Shown here: positions 18,613 to 28,332 of the stretch, one piece after another | How positions within the stretch are numbered: the first letter of the stretch is position 1 | Layout of the letters: each line of letters opens with the position of its first letter | Assembly: GCF_026966905.1 (NCBI RefSeq) | Contig: NZ_JAPUBN010000006.1 | Location: 248,001 to 312,000 of the forward strand | Length of the DNA stretch: 64,000 nt | Source of the DNA: Marinomonas phaeophyticola | GTDB lineage: Bacteria > Pseudomonadota > Gammaproteobacteria > Pseudomonadales > Marinomonadaceae | Reading direction: 5' to 3' | The notes under the pieces: generated by a model | What the model was told of the DNA's origin: nothing | Database searches by the model: none | What the model saw: the letters and a program-made list of their open reading frames with translations, nothing else | Translations under genes and position numbers: made by a program

Positions 18613-20745
18613 TTAGGACTCAACAAGGAGTTTATAAGGCGGTAAGCTATTAATTAATTGCTTACCATATCGCTTCGATATCAGCCGCTTGTCAAGAATG
18701 CAGACTTTACCTTCATCTTGCTCGCTTCTTAATAGTCTTCCTGTAGCCTGCACTAATCGTAGAGACGCATCAGGAATAGTAATTTCCATAAATGGATTGC
18801 CGCCACGCTTTTGAATCCATTCGGCTAAGGTTGCGTCTACCGGATCATCTGGTACGGAAAAGGGAATTTTAGCAATAATAACATGCGTCAGATATTTTCC
18901 TGGTAAATCAACACCTTCCGCAAAACTGGCTAATCCCATTAACAGGCTACCGTCCCCATTATCGATTTTTTCTTTATGTGAATCTAAAATGATACGTTTA
19001 GATTGCTCTCCTTGAACTAGCATTATGGATTGTAATTTAGCTTCTAGTCTCAGTGATACCTCCTCCATTTGTTTTCTGGATGAAAACAACACCAAGCTTG
19101 AGCCTTCTACATTAATATTTTTGTTCAAATAATTTACTATGGTGGTGGTATGCAATTCAACTTGTGTAGGTTCGCAGTCCATTTTAGGTATAATGAGTTG
19201 CCCTTTATTTTCGAAGTCAAAGGGACTTAACACTCTTAAGTATTCACTTTCTTGAGGAACTCCACTTCTCATATTAAAACGATGAAAGTTATTTAGAGCC
19301 GTTAATGTTGCTGAGGTCACAACGGCTGCATAGCACTTTCCCCATAATTGTTGGCGTAATGTATGGGCGGCTAAAATAGGAGACCCTCCCAATTCAATAT
19401 CTTGTTCCATACCACTACCGGTCACGCTTAACCAGCGCGCATTGGGAGGGTAGTTAAGATCATCTTGCAGTGAAAACAATTGCCATAAATTTTTTGCTTG
19501 ATCTAAGCGAGATAACACCACACCAAGTATGGATAGCCAAGTCTCAGCCACCTCTTGAGTCAGTCCCATACCTTCATTTTGTTTCACTTTTTTACATTCG
19601 TCTTGAATACTTTCAATGCTATTAAACAGTTTTTGAAAGCCAGTTTGTAAGCTGTAAGACAATTGCCTTAATTCATCAGGAATAACGCCAAATTCAAATC
19701 GATAGACATTATTTTCACTATCTAAATTTTTCTCTGAAATAAAAGGTGCAAGACCCTGCTGTGCATATTGTATGAAATTCACCAAAGCTTGTATTTGCTG
19801 TGGTACTTTTAATAGCAACTGCCCTGTTAAACTGATTTCTTCCGTTAATTCTTGTTTAAGGCTCACTAGATTTTTTTCTAACTGCCTTAGCCATTGAATA
19901 CTCTGTTGTAAGCGTATTTCATGGCGAAAGTGATTGATTGCTTTATCAGGTAGGTGATGGCCTTCGTCAAACACATAAATAGTTTCACTAGGGTCTGTTA
20001 AAATCGCTCCACCCCCTAAAGATAGATCCGCGAGCACCAAGTCATGATTGGCTACAATCACATCCGCCGTTTCAATCTCTGCTCTCGCTTTATAAAATGG
20101 GCACGCTGAAAAATTTGCGCAATTGCGATTTGTGCATTGTTGGTGATCAGTTGTGACTCTCCTCCAATCTTCTTCTCGTAATATACCCTCCCAATTATCT
20201 TTATCGCCGTCCCAGTTTCCCGCTTTAATCAGTTCATCCATTTCTTGATATAACGTAGTGTTAATATCACCAGCTTGTAGATGTTGCTCAAACAGGCCTG
20301 CAAACATATCTTCCATAACTTTATTTTCTGTATCTAAATATCCCTCTAGTTGATTGAGGCATAAATAGCGACCACGACCCTTAGCAAGGGTGTAGGTGAA
20401 ATGATATTCTGTATGTTTTAGCAGATCAGGTAGTTCCTTGTGAAGAATTTGTTCTTGTAACGCTACGGTGGCGGTCGAAATAACCAATTTTTTATCTCGG
20501 GCTTTAGCAATTGGGATAACAGATAGGCAATAAGAAAGGGTTTTACCCGTTCCAGTACCTGCTTCGACAACCGCTACATGCTTCTCCCCTAATCTCTCTC
20601 CTTCAGATCCCTGCAATATATTACCCACTGTACGAGCAATAGTGGCGATCATTTGTTTTTGACCTAATCGTGGTTTATGGCCTTTTGCTGCCAACGACGC
20701 TCGATATGCGGCATGTATTTTTGTCTTTAATTCATCTGATAGCAT
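18613..20745 (-). CDS. dinG: ATP-dependent DNA helicase DinG
   Basis: 710 residues, close to E. coli DinG (716). XPD-like superfamily 2 helicase, 5'-3', resolving R-loops and damaged structures. Walker A is EAGTGTGKT at 61-69; the helicase II box reads DEGH (VFDEGHHLPD). Four cysteines for the iron-sulfur cluster are visible (RYLCLNQ, then QCTNRNCANFSACPFY). Motif VI reads QATGRLLRSEQD. Divergent from lexA: 68 bases separate the starts and contain two SOS boxes, so damage induction by LexA is expected, as in E. coli. Confidence 0.95.
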   Translation of the reverse strand: MLSDELKTKIHAAYRASLAAKGHKPRLGQKQMIATIARTVGNILQGSEGERLGEKHVAVVEAGTGTGKTLSYCLSVIPIAKARDKKLVISTATVALQEQILHKELPDLLKHTEYHFTYTLAKGRGRYLCLNQLEGYLDTENKVMEDMFAGLFEQHLQAGDINTTLYQEMDELIKAGNWDGDKDNWEGILREEDWRRVTTDHQQCTNRNCANFSACPFYKARAEIETADVIVANHDLVLADLSLGGGAILTDPSETIYVFDEGHHLPDKAINHFRHEIRLQQSIQWLRQLEKNLVSLKQELTEEISLTGQLLLKVPQQIQALVNFIQYAQQGLAPFISEKNLDSENNVYRFEFGVIPDELRQLSYSLQTGFQKLFNSIESIQDECKKVKQNEGMGLTQEVAETWLSILGVVLSRLDQAKNLWQLFSLQDDLNYPPNARWLSVTGSGMEQDIELGGSPILAAHTLRQQLWGKCYAAVVTSATLTALNNFHRFNMRSGVPQESEYLRVLSPFDFENKGQLIIPKMDCEPTQVELHTTTIVNYLNKNINVEGSSLVLFSSRKQMEEVSLRLEAKLQSIMLVQGEQSKRIILDSHKEKIDNGDGSLLMGLASFAEGVDLPGKYLTHVIIAKIPFSVPDDPVDATLAEWIQKRGGNPFMEITIPDASLRLVQATGRLLRSEQDEGKVCILDKRLISKRYGKQLINSLPPYKLLVES

Positions 20746-20771
20746 TATTTAATTGAGAACATCTTTAAAAG

Positions 20772-20787
20772 CTGTATATAATAACAG
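20772..20787. promoter_or_regulatory. SOS box 1 (LexA operator)
   Basis: CTG-N10-CAG with TATATAATAA between, an almost ideal LexA box. It lies 27 bases before the dinG start and 26 bases before the lexA start. Confidence 0.93.
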
Positions 20788-20790
20788 TAA

Positions 20791-20806
20791 CTGTACAAAC
20801 AACCAG
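20791..20806. promoter_or_regulatory. SOS box 2 (LexA operator)
   Basis: A second CTG-N10-CAG (TACAAACAAC between) three bases after the first and seven bases before the lexA ATG. Tandem boxes are typical of lexA autoregulation. Confidence 0.85.
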
Positions 20807-20813
20807 ATGCCTT

Positions 20814-21434
20814 ATGATTAAATTAACAAATAGACAATCCGAAGTAATGGACATGATACGCGAATTTATTGCTGAAACAGGTTTTCCGCCTACAAGAGCA
20901 GAAATAGCGAAACATTTAGGTTTTAAATCTCCTAATGCAGCTGAGGAGCATCTTAAAGCATTATGTAAAAAAGGTGCTATAGAAATTTTACCTGGAGCTT
21001 CCCGAGGATTACGCATAGTCGAGGAAGCGCAAGACCCCGCAGCTACAGATCTTGGTTTGCCCATTATAGGCAAAGTGGCGGCCGGTTTTCCAATTCTAGC
21101 GCAAGAGAATGTTTCATCTTATGTGCAGATACCTCCGGAAATGTTTTATCCAAAAGCGGATTATTTTCTTTCCGTTACTGGAATGAGTATGAAAGATATT
21201 GGCATTTTAGATGGTGACCTGATTGCCGTGCATAAAACCGAGTCAGTAAAAAATGGCCAAGTTGTCATTGCTAGAATCGATAATGAAGTGACGGTTAAGC
21301 GTTTCCAACAAGAAGGGAATATCGTTCACCTTATTGCTGAAAATGAAGACTTTAATAACATTGAGGTAGACTTAGAAAGCTCTGAGTTTGCTATTGAAGG
21401 CATTTCGGTCGGCGTCATTAGACAGTCTGTATAG
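20814..21434 (+). CDS. lexA: SOS repressor LexA
   Basis: 206 residues. Represses SOS genes and cleaves itself when RecA filaments form. N-terminal winged helix about 1-70 ([24 protein letters not shown] is the recognition region). The self-cleavage site is A90-G91 (VAAGFPI), the catalytic serine S125 (TGMSM) and lysine K162 (TVKRF). Two SOS boxes precede it. In Pseudomonas relatives a sulA gene follows lexA; here the next gene is a different, opposite-strand gene. Confidence 0.97.
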   Translation: MIKLTNRQSEVMDMIREFIAETGFPPTRAEIAKHLGFKSPNAAEEHLKALCKKGAIEILPGASRGLRIVEEAQDPAATDLGLPIIGKVAAGFPILAQENVSSYVQIPPEMFYPKADYFLSVTGMSMKDIGILDGDLIAVHKTESVKNGQVVIARIDNEVTVKRFQQEGNIVHLIAENEDFNNIEVDLESSEFAIEGISVGVIRQSV

Positions 21435-21457
21435 AAGTGCTCGTGAACCTCTAAATC

Positions 21458-21505
21458 ATTAGACCAAATAAACCGATTAAGTTTAGTCTGTCTATCTGGT
21501 CTAAT
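21458..21505. terminator. Inverted repeat after lexA
   Basis: ATTAGACCA at 21458-21466 pairs perfectly with TGGTCTAAT at 21497-21505 across a 30-base loop that can fold on itself (AAAC/GTTT). There is no T run; it may be a weak terminator between convergent genes. Confidence 0.4.
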
Positions 21506-21532
21506 CAGAGCGAACTCATGATTTCTATTGAA

Positions 21533-21817
21533 TTAATGCAATGTAGAAGAAATATCTAAGTGACTCTCAAATTCATCAAGAATATCTTGGTCATCATCCG
21601 TCATTTCTCTGAAATCTTCAGAATAAACAAAATCAATTCCTGCATGAAACATGCATTTAGCAAGATCAAAATATCGATTCTGTAAAAAAGCCTTTGTATC
21701 ATCAGAAATCGTTAATACGGCTAACGGCTCAGAAGTTTCATTTTCGTCTGTATTTACTGGGCGTAATACAATATCGCCATTATCTAATTCAACAATTTCT
21801 AAATAAGCTTCATTCAT
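21533..21817 (-). CDS. Conserved hypothetical protein next to topA
   Basis: 94 residues, acidic, without membrane segments or cysteine clusters. It begins MNEAYLEIVELDNGDIVLRP and ends with an Asp-rich helix (TDDDQDILDEFESHL). A small gene of this kind is found between lexA and topA in Pseudomonas, and its function is unknown there. Two bases downstream of the next gene on the same strand, so it is the last gene of a topA-DUF6586-this operon. Confidence 0.8.
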   Translation of the reverse strand: MNEAYLEIVELDNGDIVLRPVNTDENETSEPLAVLTISDDTKAFLQNRYFDLAKCMFHAGIDFVYSEDFREMTDDDQDILDEFESHLDISSTLH

Positions 21818-21819
21818 TC

Positions 21820-22287
21820 TTAATACTCTGAGGACTCTTCTCTATATCTGAGGACAAGCTCAGTAATAGACTTTAAATAGAATGCTATTGAACTTTCTAA
21901 GCTTTGACTACTCGCGATAACGTTAGTTGACACAACCACTGGTGACCTTGAATAACACTCTATAGCGACGGTATAGTCTTTCTCTAGCTGAGAAAACCAA
22001 CTTGCAGGATCGAATGATAAAGCATTTAACTCTTGTAATACAGGAATTGACGTACCTTTTTCTTGAGCATGACCTAATAAAGCAGAAATATTCATATCAC
22101 GCTTAAGAGAATAATTACTACAGACTTCCTGAAGTAAGCCATTAATAGCGCTTTTGAGATGGAATAAGGCTGCGTTTTCATAGGCCTTTTCCATCCAAGA
22201 TTCTTCAACCCCATTTGTCATTATTAAGAAGCGACGAGCTACATCAAGTCTCTGATTGGTTACACTCGCCTCACTTGGGTTACTCAT
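21820..22287 (-). CDS. DUF6586-like conserved hypothetical protein
   Basis: 155 residues, largely helical. It opens with [13 protein letters not shown] and contains [22 protein letters not shown], the pattern I associate with DUF6586 proteins that sit behind topA in Pseudomonas. No catalytic motif. The start overlaps the topA stop by four bases (ATGA), which indicates translational coupling with topoisomerase I. Role unknown. Confidence 0.75.
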   Translation of the reverse strand: MSNPSEASVTNQRLDVARRFLIMTNGVEESWMEKAYENAALFHLKSAINGLLQEVCSNYSLKRDMNISALLGHAQEKGTSIPVLQELNALSFDPASWFSQLEKDYTVAIECYSRSPVVVSTNVIASSQSLESSIAFYLKSITELVLRYREESSEY

Positions 22288-24914
22288 TTAGATTTTTTAC
22301 CTTCTTCAATTACCCATTTATTACCAACATAATACGCTTTCCAACCTGTAGGTTTACCATTGTCTTCTGTCATAATGTATTGCTCTTTTGTCTTACGGCT
22401 ATAGCGAATAATCGCTGGACGGCCTTCTGAATCAGCAATAGGGGCATTTGAAAAGAAATGATATTTAGGATCTATCTGCTCCATATAGGGGAGTAACTCA
22501 GCAACCAGAGGCGCTCTAGTCTCCCGTTTTTTTGGAAATTGACTGGCCGCTAAAAACAGCCCTGTCGCACCATCACGTAGTACATAATGGTCTTCCACTT
22601 TAAGGCAAGCGAGGTCTGGCATTGGTACCGGATCCATTTTTGGTGGTGCTGCTTCGCCACTTTTAAGCAGTTTACGCGTATTTTTGCAGTCTTCGTTTGT
22701 GCACCCAAAATATTTACCAAAGCGGCCATTTTTTAATTGCATTTCAGATTCGCATTTATCGCACTCTAATACTGGACCATCGTACCCTTTTATCTTGAAT
22801 GCACCATGCTCAACTTCATAACCACTGCATGTTGGGTTATTACCGCAAACATGCAGCTTTCTTTGTTCATCAACTAGATAGCTGTCCATTGTGGCACTAC
22901 ATATTGAGCAACGACGCTTTGCAATAAGTGCTTTTGATTCCGCTTCTTCATCATAAAGAGCAACCGCTTCTTCACCACGTGTCAGGTTAATTGTCGCTTT
23001 ACACCGCTCCTTAGGAGGCAGCACATAGCCTGAACAAGATAAAAACACACCAGTACTCGCTGTACGGATTTGCATTGGTCTAGAACACGTTGGACATTCA
23101 ATGTTTGTAGGCGTAGGCTCATTTGGCATCATACCATTTTCTGGGTCTTCTGCCTTTTTAAGTGTCTCATTAAAGCTTGCATAAAATGAATTAAGCGCTT
23201 TAATCCAATCTTCACGTCCTTCAGCGATTTCATCTAACTGTTCTTCCATTTGGGCAGTGAAGCTGAAATTCATTAGAGTGTGGAAGCTATTTACTAGACG
23301 CTCAGTAACAATGTCGCCCATTTTTTCGGCATAAAAGCGACGATTTTCAACCCGAGCATAGCCCCGGTCTTGAATGGTCGAAATAATAGAGGCATACGTT
23401 GACGGGCGGCCAATCCCCCGTTTTTCTAACTCCTTTACTAAACTTGCCTCACTAAAACGCGCTGTTGGTTTAGTAAAATGCTGCTCAGGTAGTAGTTCCT
23501 TGAGTGTAAGTATTTCACCTGGTTCAATATCGGGCAAAATACTGTCTTCTGCTTTCTTACCAATGGCACTCATTACTCGGGTGTAACCATCAAAGCGTAG
23601 AATTCTTCCACGGGCTTTCAGCTCATAATCATCTACCAATAACGTTATTGTGGTCGATGTATATAAAGCCGGAGGCATTTGACACGCCATAAACTGACTA
23701 CGGATCAGGTCATATAAACGATGTGCATCCTTATCCATTCCAAGTAAGTCATTTGATGTGATTGATACATCAGATGGGCGGATAGCCTCATGCGCTTCTT
23801 GAGCACCTTCTTTACTCGAATAACGAATGGCTTCTTCCGGTAGATACTCTTTGCCATAACTTTTAAGAATATATTCACGTAGGGCCTCAACGGCTTCAGC
23901 ACTTAAGTTAGTCGAGTCAGTACGCATATAGGTGATGTAACCACCTTCATATAAACGCTGAGCAAGCATCATTGTCTTTTTGACACCAAAACCCAGACGG
24001 GTACTGGCAGATTGTTGCAATGTCGAAGTGATAAATGGAGCGGAAGGCTTGCTCGAAGTCGGCTTGTCTTCACGTTTAGCCACTTTAAAAGACGCTTTCT
24101 GCAGCCTATTTACATGTTCTTGAGACTCTTTTTCACTTGAAGGCCTATAATCACTGCCTTTGTATTTTGTTGTTTCGAAAGTTAACGATGTGTTCAATGG
24201 TGTTGTAAGCTGTGCGTCCAATTCCCAAAATTCTTCAGGAATAAACGCACGTATTTCCTGCTCACGCTCAACGATTAAGCGCACGGCAACGGACTGCACT
24301 CGTCCTGCGGATAGACCACGAGCCACCTTAGACCAGAGTAAAGGAGAAACCATGAACCCTACAACGCGATCTAAAAAGCGCCTTGCTTGCTGAGCGTTAA
24401 CTCGATCAATATCCAATTCCGAAGGAGATTCAAACGCCTGCGTAATGGCATTTTTAGTTATTTCATTAAAAACAACCCGTTTATAACGAGAGTCATCACC
24501 ACCAATTGCTTCACGAAGATGCCAAGCAATCGCTTCTCCCTCTCTATCCAAATCGGTTGCGAGGTAGATGGTGTCGGCATTTTTCGCTAAACGTCTAAGC
24601 TCTTCAACGACCTTTTCTTTCCCTGGCAGAATTTCATAATGGGCTTCCCAATTATTTTCTGGATTCACCCCCATACGGTTAATAAGCTGCTGTCGGGATT
24701 TTTTATGGCGATACTCTGCTTTCTCTTCAGCGCTCATTTTACGAGTTAAAGCCGCTTGTTTGGCACGCTCCTGGGGCGTAGAAGTGGCTGTTTTCCCTGT
24801 AGGTAAGTCACGGATATGCCCTACGCTCGATTTTACGACGTAGTCGTTGCCTAAATATTTGTTGATGGTCTTCGCCTTTGCTGGCGACTCCACGATAACC
24901 AGTGATTTTCCCAT
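22284..24914 (-). CDS. topA: DNA topoisomerase I
   Basis: 876 residues, full length. Relaxes negative supercoils. Toprim domain at the start ([20 protein letters not shown] and [15 protein letters not shown]), the active-site tyrosine in [13 protein letters not shown], and three C-terminal zinc ribbons with CPTC, CSIC and CDKC knuckles plus a further C-terminal basic region. Heads an operon with the two small genes downstream on the minus strand. Confidence 0.97.
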   Translation of the reverse strand: MGKSLVIVESPAKAKTINKYLGNDYVVKSSVGHIRDLPTGKTATSTPQERAKQAALTRKMSAEEKAEYRHKKSRQQLINRMGVNPENNWEAHYEILPGKEKVVEELRRLAKNADTIYLATDLDREGEAIAWHLREAIGGDDSRYKRVVFNEITKNAITQAFESPSELDIDRVNAQQARRFLDRVVGFMVSPLLWSKVARGLSAGRVQSVAVRLIVEREQEIRAFIPEEFWELDAQLTTPLNTSLTFETTKYKGSDYRPSSEKESQEHVNRLQKASFKVAKREDKPTSSKPSAPFITSTLQQSASTRLGFGVKKTMMLAQRLYEGGYITYMRTDSTNLSAEAVEALREYILKSYGKEYLPEEAIRYSSKEGAQEAHEAIRPSDVSITSNDLLGMDKDAHRLYDLIRSQFMACQMPPALYTSTTITLLVDDYELKARGRILRFDGYTRVMSAIGKKAEDSILPDIEPGEILTLKELLPEQHFTKPTARFSEASLVKELEKRGIGRPSTYASIISTIQDRGYARVENRRFYAEKMGDIVTERLVNSFHTLMNFSFTAQMEEQLDEIAEGREDWIKALNSFYASFNETLKKAEDPENGMMPNEPTPTNIECPTCSRPMQIRTASTGVFLSCSGYVLPPKERCKATINLTRGEEAVALYDEEAESKALIAKRRCSICSATMDSYLVDEQRKLHVCGNNPTCSGYEVEHGAFKIKGYDGPVLECDKCESEMQLKNGRFGKYFGCTNEDCKNTRKLLKSGEAAPPKMDPVPMPDLACLKVEDHYVLRDGATGLFLAASQFPKKRETRAPLVAELLPYMEQIDPKYHFFSNAPIADSEGRPAIIRYSRKTKEQYIMTEDNGKPTGWKAYYVGNKWVIEEGKKSK

Positions 24915-25105
24915 TGTGCTATATAAGCCTTATTTTAGAGTGCATCTCCGAATCAATACAATTGCGTAATTTATTCGCTCGGGGCGCTGATATTAAGCAA
25001 ACCTCTTTTATATGACAAGCGATCACTGTATTGTTTCGCACATTATTATTTGCCAAGTTACGTATTTCTTTTTTAACATACTCAATAAATCACTTGAGGA
25101 CAATC

Positions 25106-25888
25106 ATGCCATTACTACAATTTATTACGATTGCTATTTTATTTGTTATTGTTGTGATTTCGGTAATCGTTGGTACTAGAGCTCATCAAAAAGAAAGAGA
25201 AGTAACCGAGCGTCGTTTTAAACAGCTACAATTGATGAATAGAGCGGATCGTGTTCAACACCACATAGCTGGCCTTAAAAATTTAAATACTGACGCAATT
25301 GTTACTGACGTTCTGTATGATTTTTATATTGATACGTTACGGGACTTAATGAACTATAGCGACCAGCCTGATGAGATCGAATTACGAATTTCTAAAGCCG
25401 AAGAAGAACGTAATGACGATTTAGTTGAGTTTACTACCACGCCTCATTCTTATAGTTTTCAAGAAAAAAGCAAGTATAAAGAACGATTAACGAAAGCGGC
25501 TAAGCTTTTGCTTTATATGCGCCGTAAAGGCCGCATAAGTCATTCACATTATAAGGCATGCTACGACTATATTCGCTGGCTCAACCTCTGGCTGCAACTT
25601 AATCGACAGCTCGTACAAGCAAACAATAACTTTACCAGCGGCGATATGAGAGTAGCTCAGTCACTCTATAGTGTCATCATGTCTCATTTAAAAGCGACCT
25701 CTATAGACCGTCCTGAGAGACATGAAGCAATACGTTATGTCGACAGTCAGATCAAGTCAATACTGAAACCTCCTATTGTTGCTATACAAGAGTCTGATAA
25801 TCCTGACGACATGGTAGCGGATCTGGTTCTGGATTTCGATGAAACGCCAGATGAACAGCTGATAGATGAAAAAAACAATCCAAATTAA
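25106..25888 (+). CDS. Membrane-anchored hypothetical protein
   Basis: 260 residues from the ATG at 25106, preceded by GAGG six to seven bases upstream; the frame is open to 25031 but without a site. One N-terminal transmembrane helix (LLQFITIAILFVIVVISVIV), then a basic, helical cytoplasmic part rich in Arg/Lys/Glu and an acidic tail (DFDETPDEQLIDE). No family recognised with certainty; genes like it are found beside topA in Pseudomonas. Its stop shares a palindromic TTAA with the convergent gene that follows. Confidence 0.75.
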   Translation: MPLLQFITIAILFVIVVISVIVGTRAHQKEREVTERRFKQLQLMNRADRVQHHIAGLKNLNTDAIVTDVLYDFYIDTLRDLMNYSDQPDEIELRISKAEEERNDDLVEFTTTPHSYSFQEKSKYKERLTKAAKLLLYMRRKGRISHSHYKACYDYIRWLNLWLQLNRQLVQANNNFTSGDMRVAQSLYSVIMSHLKATSIDRPERHEAIRYVDSQIKSILKPPIVAIQESDNPDDMVADLVLDFDETPDEQLIDEKNNPN

Positions 25889-26361
25889 ATGGTCTCTTTA
25901 AGCTCATTTAAAAGAGAAGACAGCGTTAATACGTCTTTTTTGTTACCTTGTTCATTCCAAAAACAACTAATTGAATTTGATGTTATTTCAATACTATCAA
26001 TATTTTTTCCAATTAGTTGTAATGATTCAATCGCCGTAACACTCAAATGGAGTGGTTGACTTGACCACCAGCCGTCACAAACAGAATCGTACTTCCAAAC
26101 CTCTTTCGGCAATAGGCGAATCGTATTAATAATGGCTTTTTTTTCTTTGATTCGATTTAACCTATAGGCACACGAGTCAATAGATTCTGTTGTTTTATCC
26201 CATTTATCTGGTATTTCCACCTTCATTAGTTGTACAGTTAGCTGATATTGACGGGCTTCCATTCTTAGAGACATTTTTTCTTTATCTCTTTTTGATGGCA
26301 TAATCCATAAAACCGAACCCATTAAAGATAACGTGATAAATACTACAATTACTATTGTCAT
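25885..26361 (-). CDS. Hypothetical single-pass membrane protein
   Basis: 158 residues. One N-terminal hydrophobic helix (MTIVIVVFITLSLMGSVLWI), then a soluble part with three cysteines (SCAYRLN, DSVCDGWW, ISCFWNEQ). No recognised domain. The 3' end overlaps the convergent gene by four bases at a shared TTAA, and the 5' end lies 56 bases from the divergent Usp gene. Confidence 0.65.
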   Translation of the reverse strand: MTIVIVVFITLSLMGSVLWIMPSKRDKEKMSLRMEARQYQLTVQLMKVEIPDKWDKTTESIDSCAYRLNRIKEKKAIINTIRLLPKEVWKYDSVCDGWWSSQPLHLSVTAIESLQLIGKNIDSIEITSNSISCFWNEQGNKKDVLTLSSLLNELKETI

Positions 26362-26417
26362 TATTTTCTCAAAATTGAACTAAGCTATTATTATGTAATT
26401 AACTGGAGGTACTTACT

Positions 26418-26852
26418 ATGCCCTATAAAAAAATTTTACTTGCGGCTGATCTGACTGATGGAATGAATCAAGTATCAGATAAGGCTATTCAACTATGTAA
26501 AGATTCAGGTGCAGAGTTAATCTTAATACATGTCATTGAATCTCTAAATTATGCTTATGGGGGTGATGTTCCGATTGACATCACAGATATCCAACAACAG
26601 TTACACAGCGATGCACAGAGCAAAATGGAGCAATTGATTCAAGAACTCGATATTACACCCTCTGATACCTGCATTACACAGGGAGGCATTGAGCACGAAA
26701 TTCATCGTCTAGCAGAAGAAAAAGGTGCTGATCTTATTGTTGTTGGCAGCCATGGTCGTCACGGTTTAGCTTTGTTATTGGGCTCAACCGCCAATGGAGT
26801 ATTGCACGGTGCACCTTGTGACGTTTTAGCCGTCAGAGTAAAAACAGATTAA
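26418..26852 (+). CDS. Universal stress protein UspA family
   Basis: 144 residues, a single Usp domain. It begins MPYKKILLAADLTDGMNQVS and ends with the nucleotide-binding pattern VVGSHGRHGLALLLGSTANG followed by DVLAVRVK, which is the ATP-binding-type G-x2-G-x9-G-(S/T) motif. UspA homologues are cytoplasmic proteins raised by starvation or membrane stress. GGAGG lies before the ATG (tggaggtacttact). Single-gene unit bounded by a bidirectional terminator. Confidence 0.92.
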   Translation: MPYKKILLAADLTDGMNQVSDKAIQLCKDSGAELILIHVIESLNYAYGGDVPIDITDIQQQLHSDAQSKMEQLIQELDITPSDTCITQGGIEHEIHRLAEEKGADLIVVGSHGRHGLALLLGSTANGVLHGAPCDVLAVRVKTD

Positions 26853-26883
26853 TCTCATGCTTAGTTAAGCCGCATAAAATAAA

Positions 26884-26907
26884 AGGGTGATGCTTTAACA
26901 TCACCCT
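26884..26907. terminator. Bidirectional rho-independent terminator
   Basis: AGGGTGATG at 26884-26892 pairs perfectly with CATCACCCT at 26899-26907, with A-rich and T-rich flanks. It serves the Usp gene and the convergent cysS. Confidence 0.92.
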
Positions 26908-26940
26908 CTTTTATTTCTCTGTACATTACATTGAAACATC

Positions 26941-28323
26941 TTAACAACGCGTCCAACTTGTTCCTTCTCTACTGTCTAGCAACTCAACTCCCCGAGACGC
27001 TAACTCATCTCTGATTTCATCGCTACGAGCAAAGTTTTTGTCTTTTCGAGCTTGAGTTCGCTCTTGAATGAACGCCTCAATTTCTTCTGCAGTCAAACCA
27101 TCAGTAAGCACACTATTCTGTAAAAAATATTCTGGCTCTTGCTGCAATAACCCAAGTAATTCAGACAAAACGGATAATTCTTTTGCGAGCGTTGCGGCTA
27201 GCTGCTCATCATCCGCTTTGGCTTTATTTAACTCACGCACCAAATCAAATAAAACAGAAAGTGCCACTGGAGTATTAAAATCGTCATTCATCGCATCTTC
27301 AAAGCGAATGGAAAACTCTGATTTGCTATACTCCTCGGTCTTGTCTTGTCCTTTTAATGCATTATACAAACGCTCTAAACCGACTTTTGACTCAAGCAAG
27401 CTGTCTTCTGAATAATCAATTGCACTACGATACTGGCTTGAAACCATCAAAAAGCGAACAATCTCTGGGTTATACTTTGCCAGAACATCGCGTACAGTAA
27501 AAAAATTGCCCAATGACTTAGACATTTTTTCATTATTAACTCGAACCGGGCCGCAGTGCATCCATACATTTGCAAGTTGTTGTCCTGTTGCTGCTTCAGA
27601 TTGAGCAATCTCATTCTCATGGTGAGGGAATTTGAGATCAGGACCACCACCATGGATATCAAAATGGGGACCTAAACAACTAATCGACATCGCTGAACAT
27701 TCAATATGCCAACCAGGGCGACCATTACCCCATGGAGACGTCCAAAAAACTTCCCCTTCTTTTACCGTTTTCCAAAGCACAAAATCGGCTGGGTGCTCTT
27801 TTGCAATCTCAACATCAATACGGGCGCCCGCCAGCATATCTTCAAGTTTACGGTTATTTAACTTACCGTATTCTTTAAATGCGGAAGCACGGTAATAAAC
27901 ATCACCTGTACTTCCTTGATAGGCAAAACCTTTTTCAACCAATATTTCAATCAAATCAATAATTTCTTGAATAAACTCGGTGGCTCGGGGCTCCCTATCA
28001 GGCATTTTGTTACCAAGTTTCAGTTCATCTTCCACCTGTGCTGCAATCATTCGTTGGGTTAACGATTCTGTTGACTCATTGTTTTCCGCTGCCCGTTTGA
28101 TGATCTTATCGTCAACATCTGTAATGTTCCGAACATAATTTAGTTCATAACCGACATGTCGTAAGAAGCGTGAAATGATATCAAATGAGATCATTGCTCT
28201 AGCATGACCAATATGACAAAAGTCATAGACAGTATTGCCACACACATACATGCCGACTTTACCGGGAACAATCGGATGAAATTCTTCTTTCTTACCTGTA
28301 AGTGTGTTGTATATTTTTAGCAT
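26941..28323 (-). CDS. cysS: Cysteinyl-tRNA synthetase
   Basis: 460 residues. Class I synthetase: HIGH-type motif GHARAMISFD, KMSKS motif KMSKSLGNFF, and zinc ligands Cys and His (MYVCGNTVYDFCHIGH and GWHIECSAMS). Charges tRNA-Cys. It starts nine bases after glnS on the same strand, giving a glnS-cysS operon, the same pairing as in Pseudomonas. Confidence 0.97.
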   Translation of the reverse strand: MLKIYNTLTGKKEEFHPIVPGKVGMYVCGNTVYDFCHIGHARAMISFDIISRFLRHVGYELNYVRNITDVDDKIIKRAAENNESTESLTQRMIAAQVEDELKLGNKMPDREPRATEFIQEIIDLIEILVEKGFAYQGSTGDVYYRASAFKEYGKLNNRKLEDMLAGARIDVEIAKEHPADFVLWKTVKEGEVFWTSPWGNGRPGWHIECSAMSISCLGPHFDIHGGGPDLKFPHHENEIAQSEAATGQQLANVWMHCGPVRVNNEKMSKSLGNFFTVRDVLAKYNPEIVRFLMVSSQYRSAIDYSEDSLLESKVGLERLYNALKGQDKTEEYSKSEFSIRFEDAMNDDFNTPVALSVLFDLVRELNKAKADDEQLAATLAKELSVLSELLGLLQQEPEYFLQNSVLTDGLTAEEIEAFIQERTQARKDKNFARSDEIRDELASRGVELLDSREGTSWTRC

Positions 28324-28332
28324 TGGTCTATT

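Noticed and set aside
21533-21817. 94-residue gene as SulA
   Set aside because: It occupies the sulA neighbourhood but is on the opposite strand and shows no SulA pattern.
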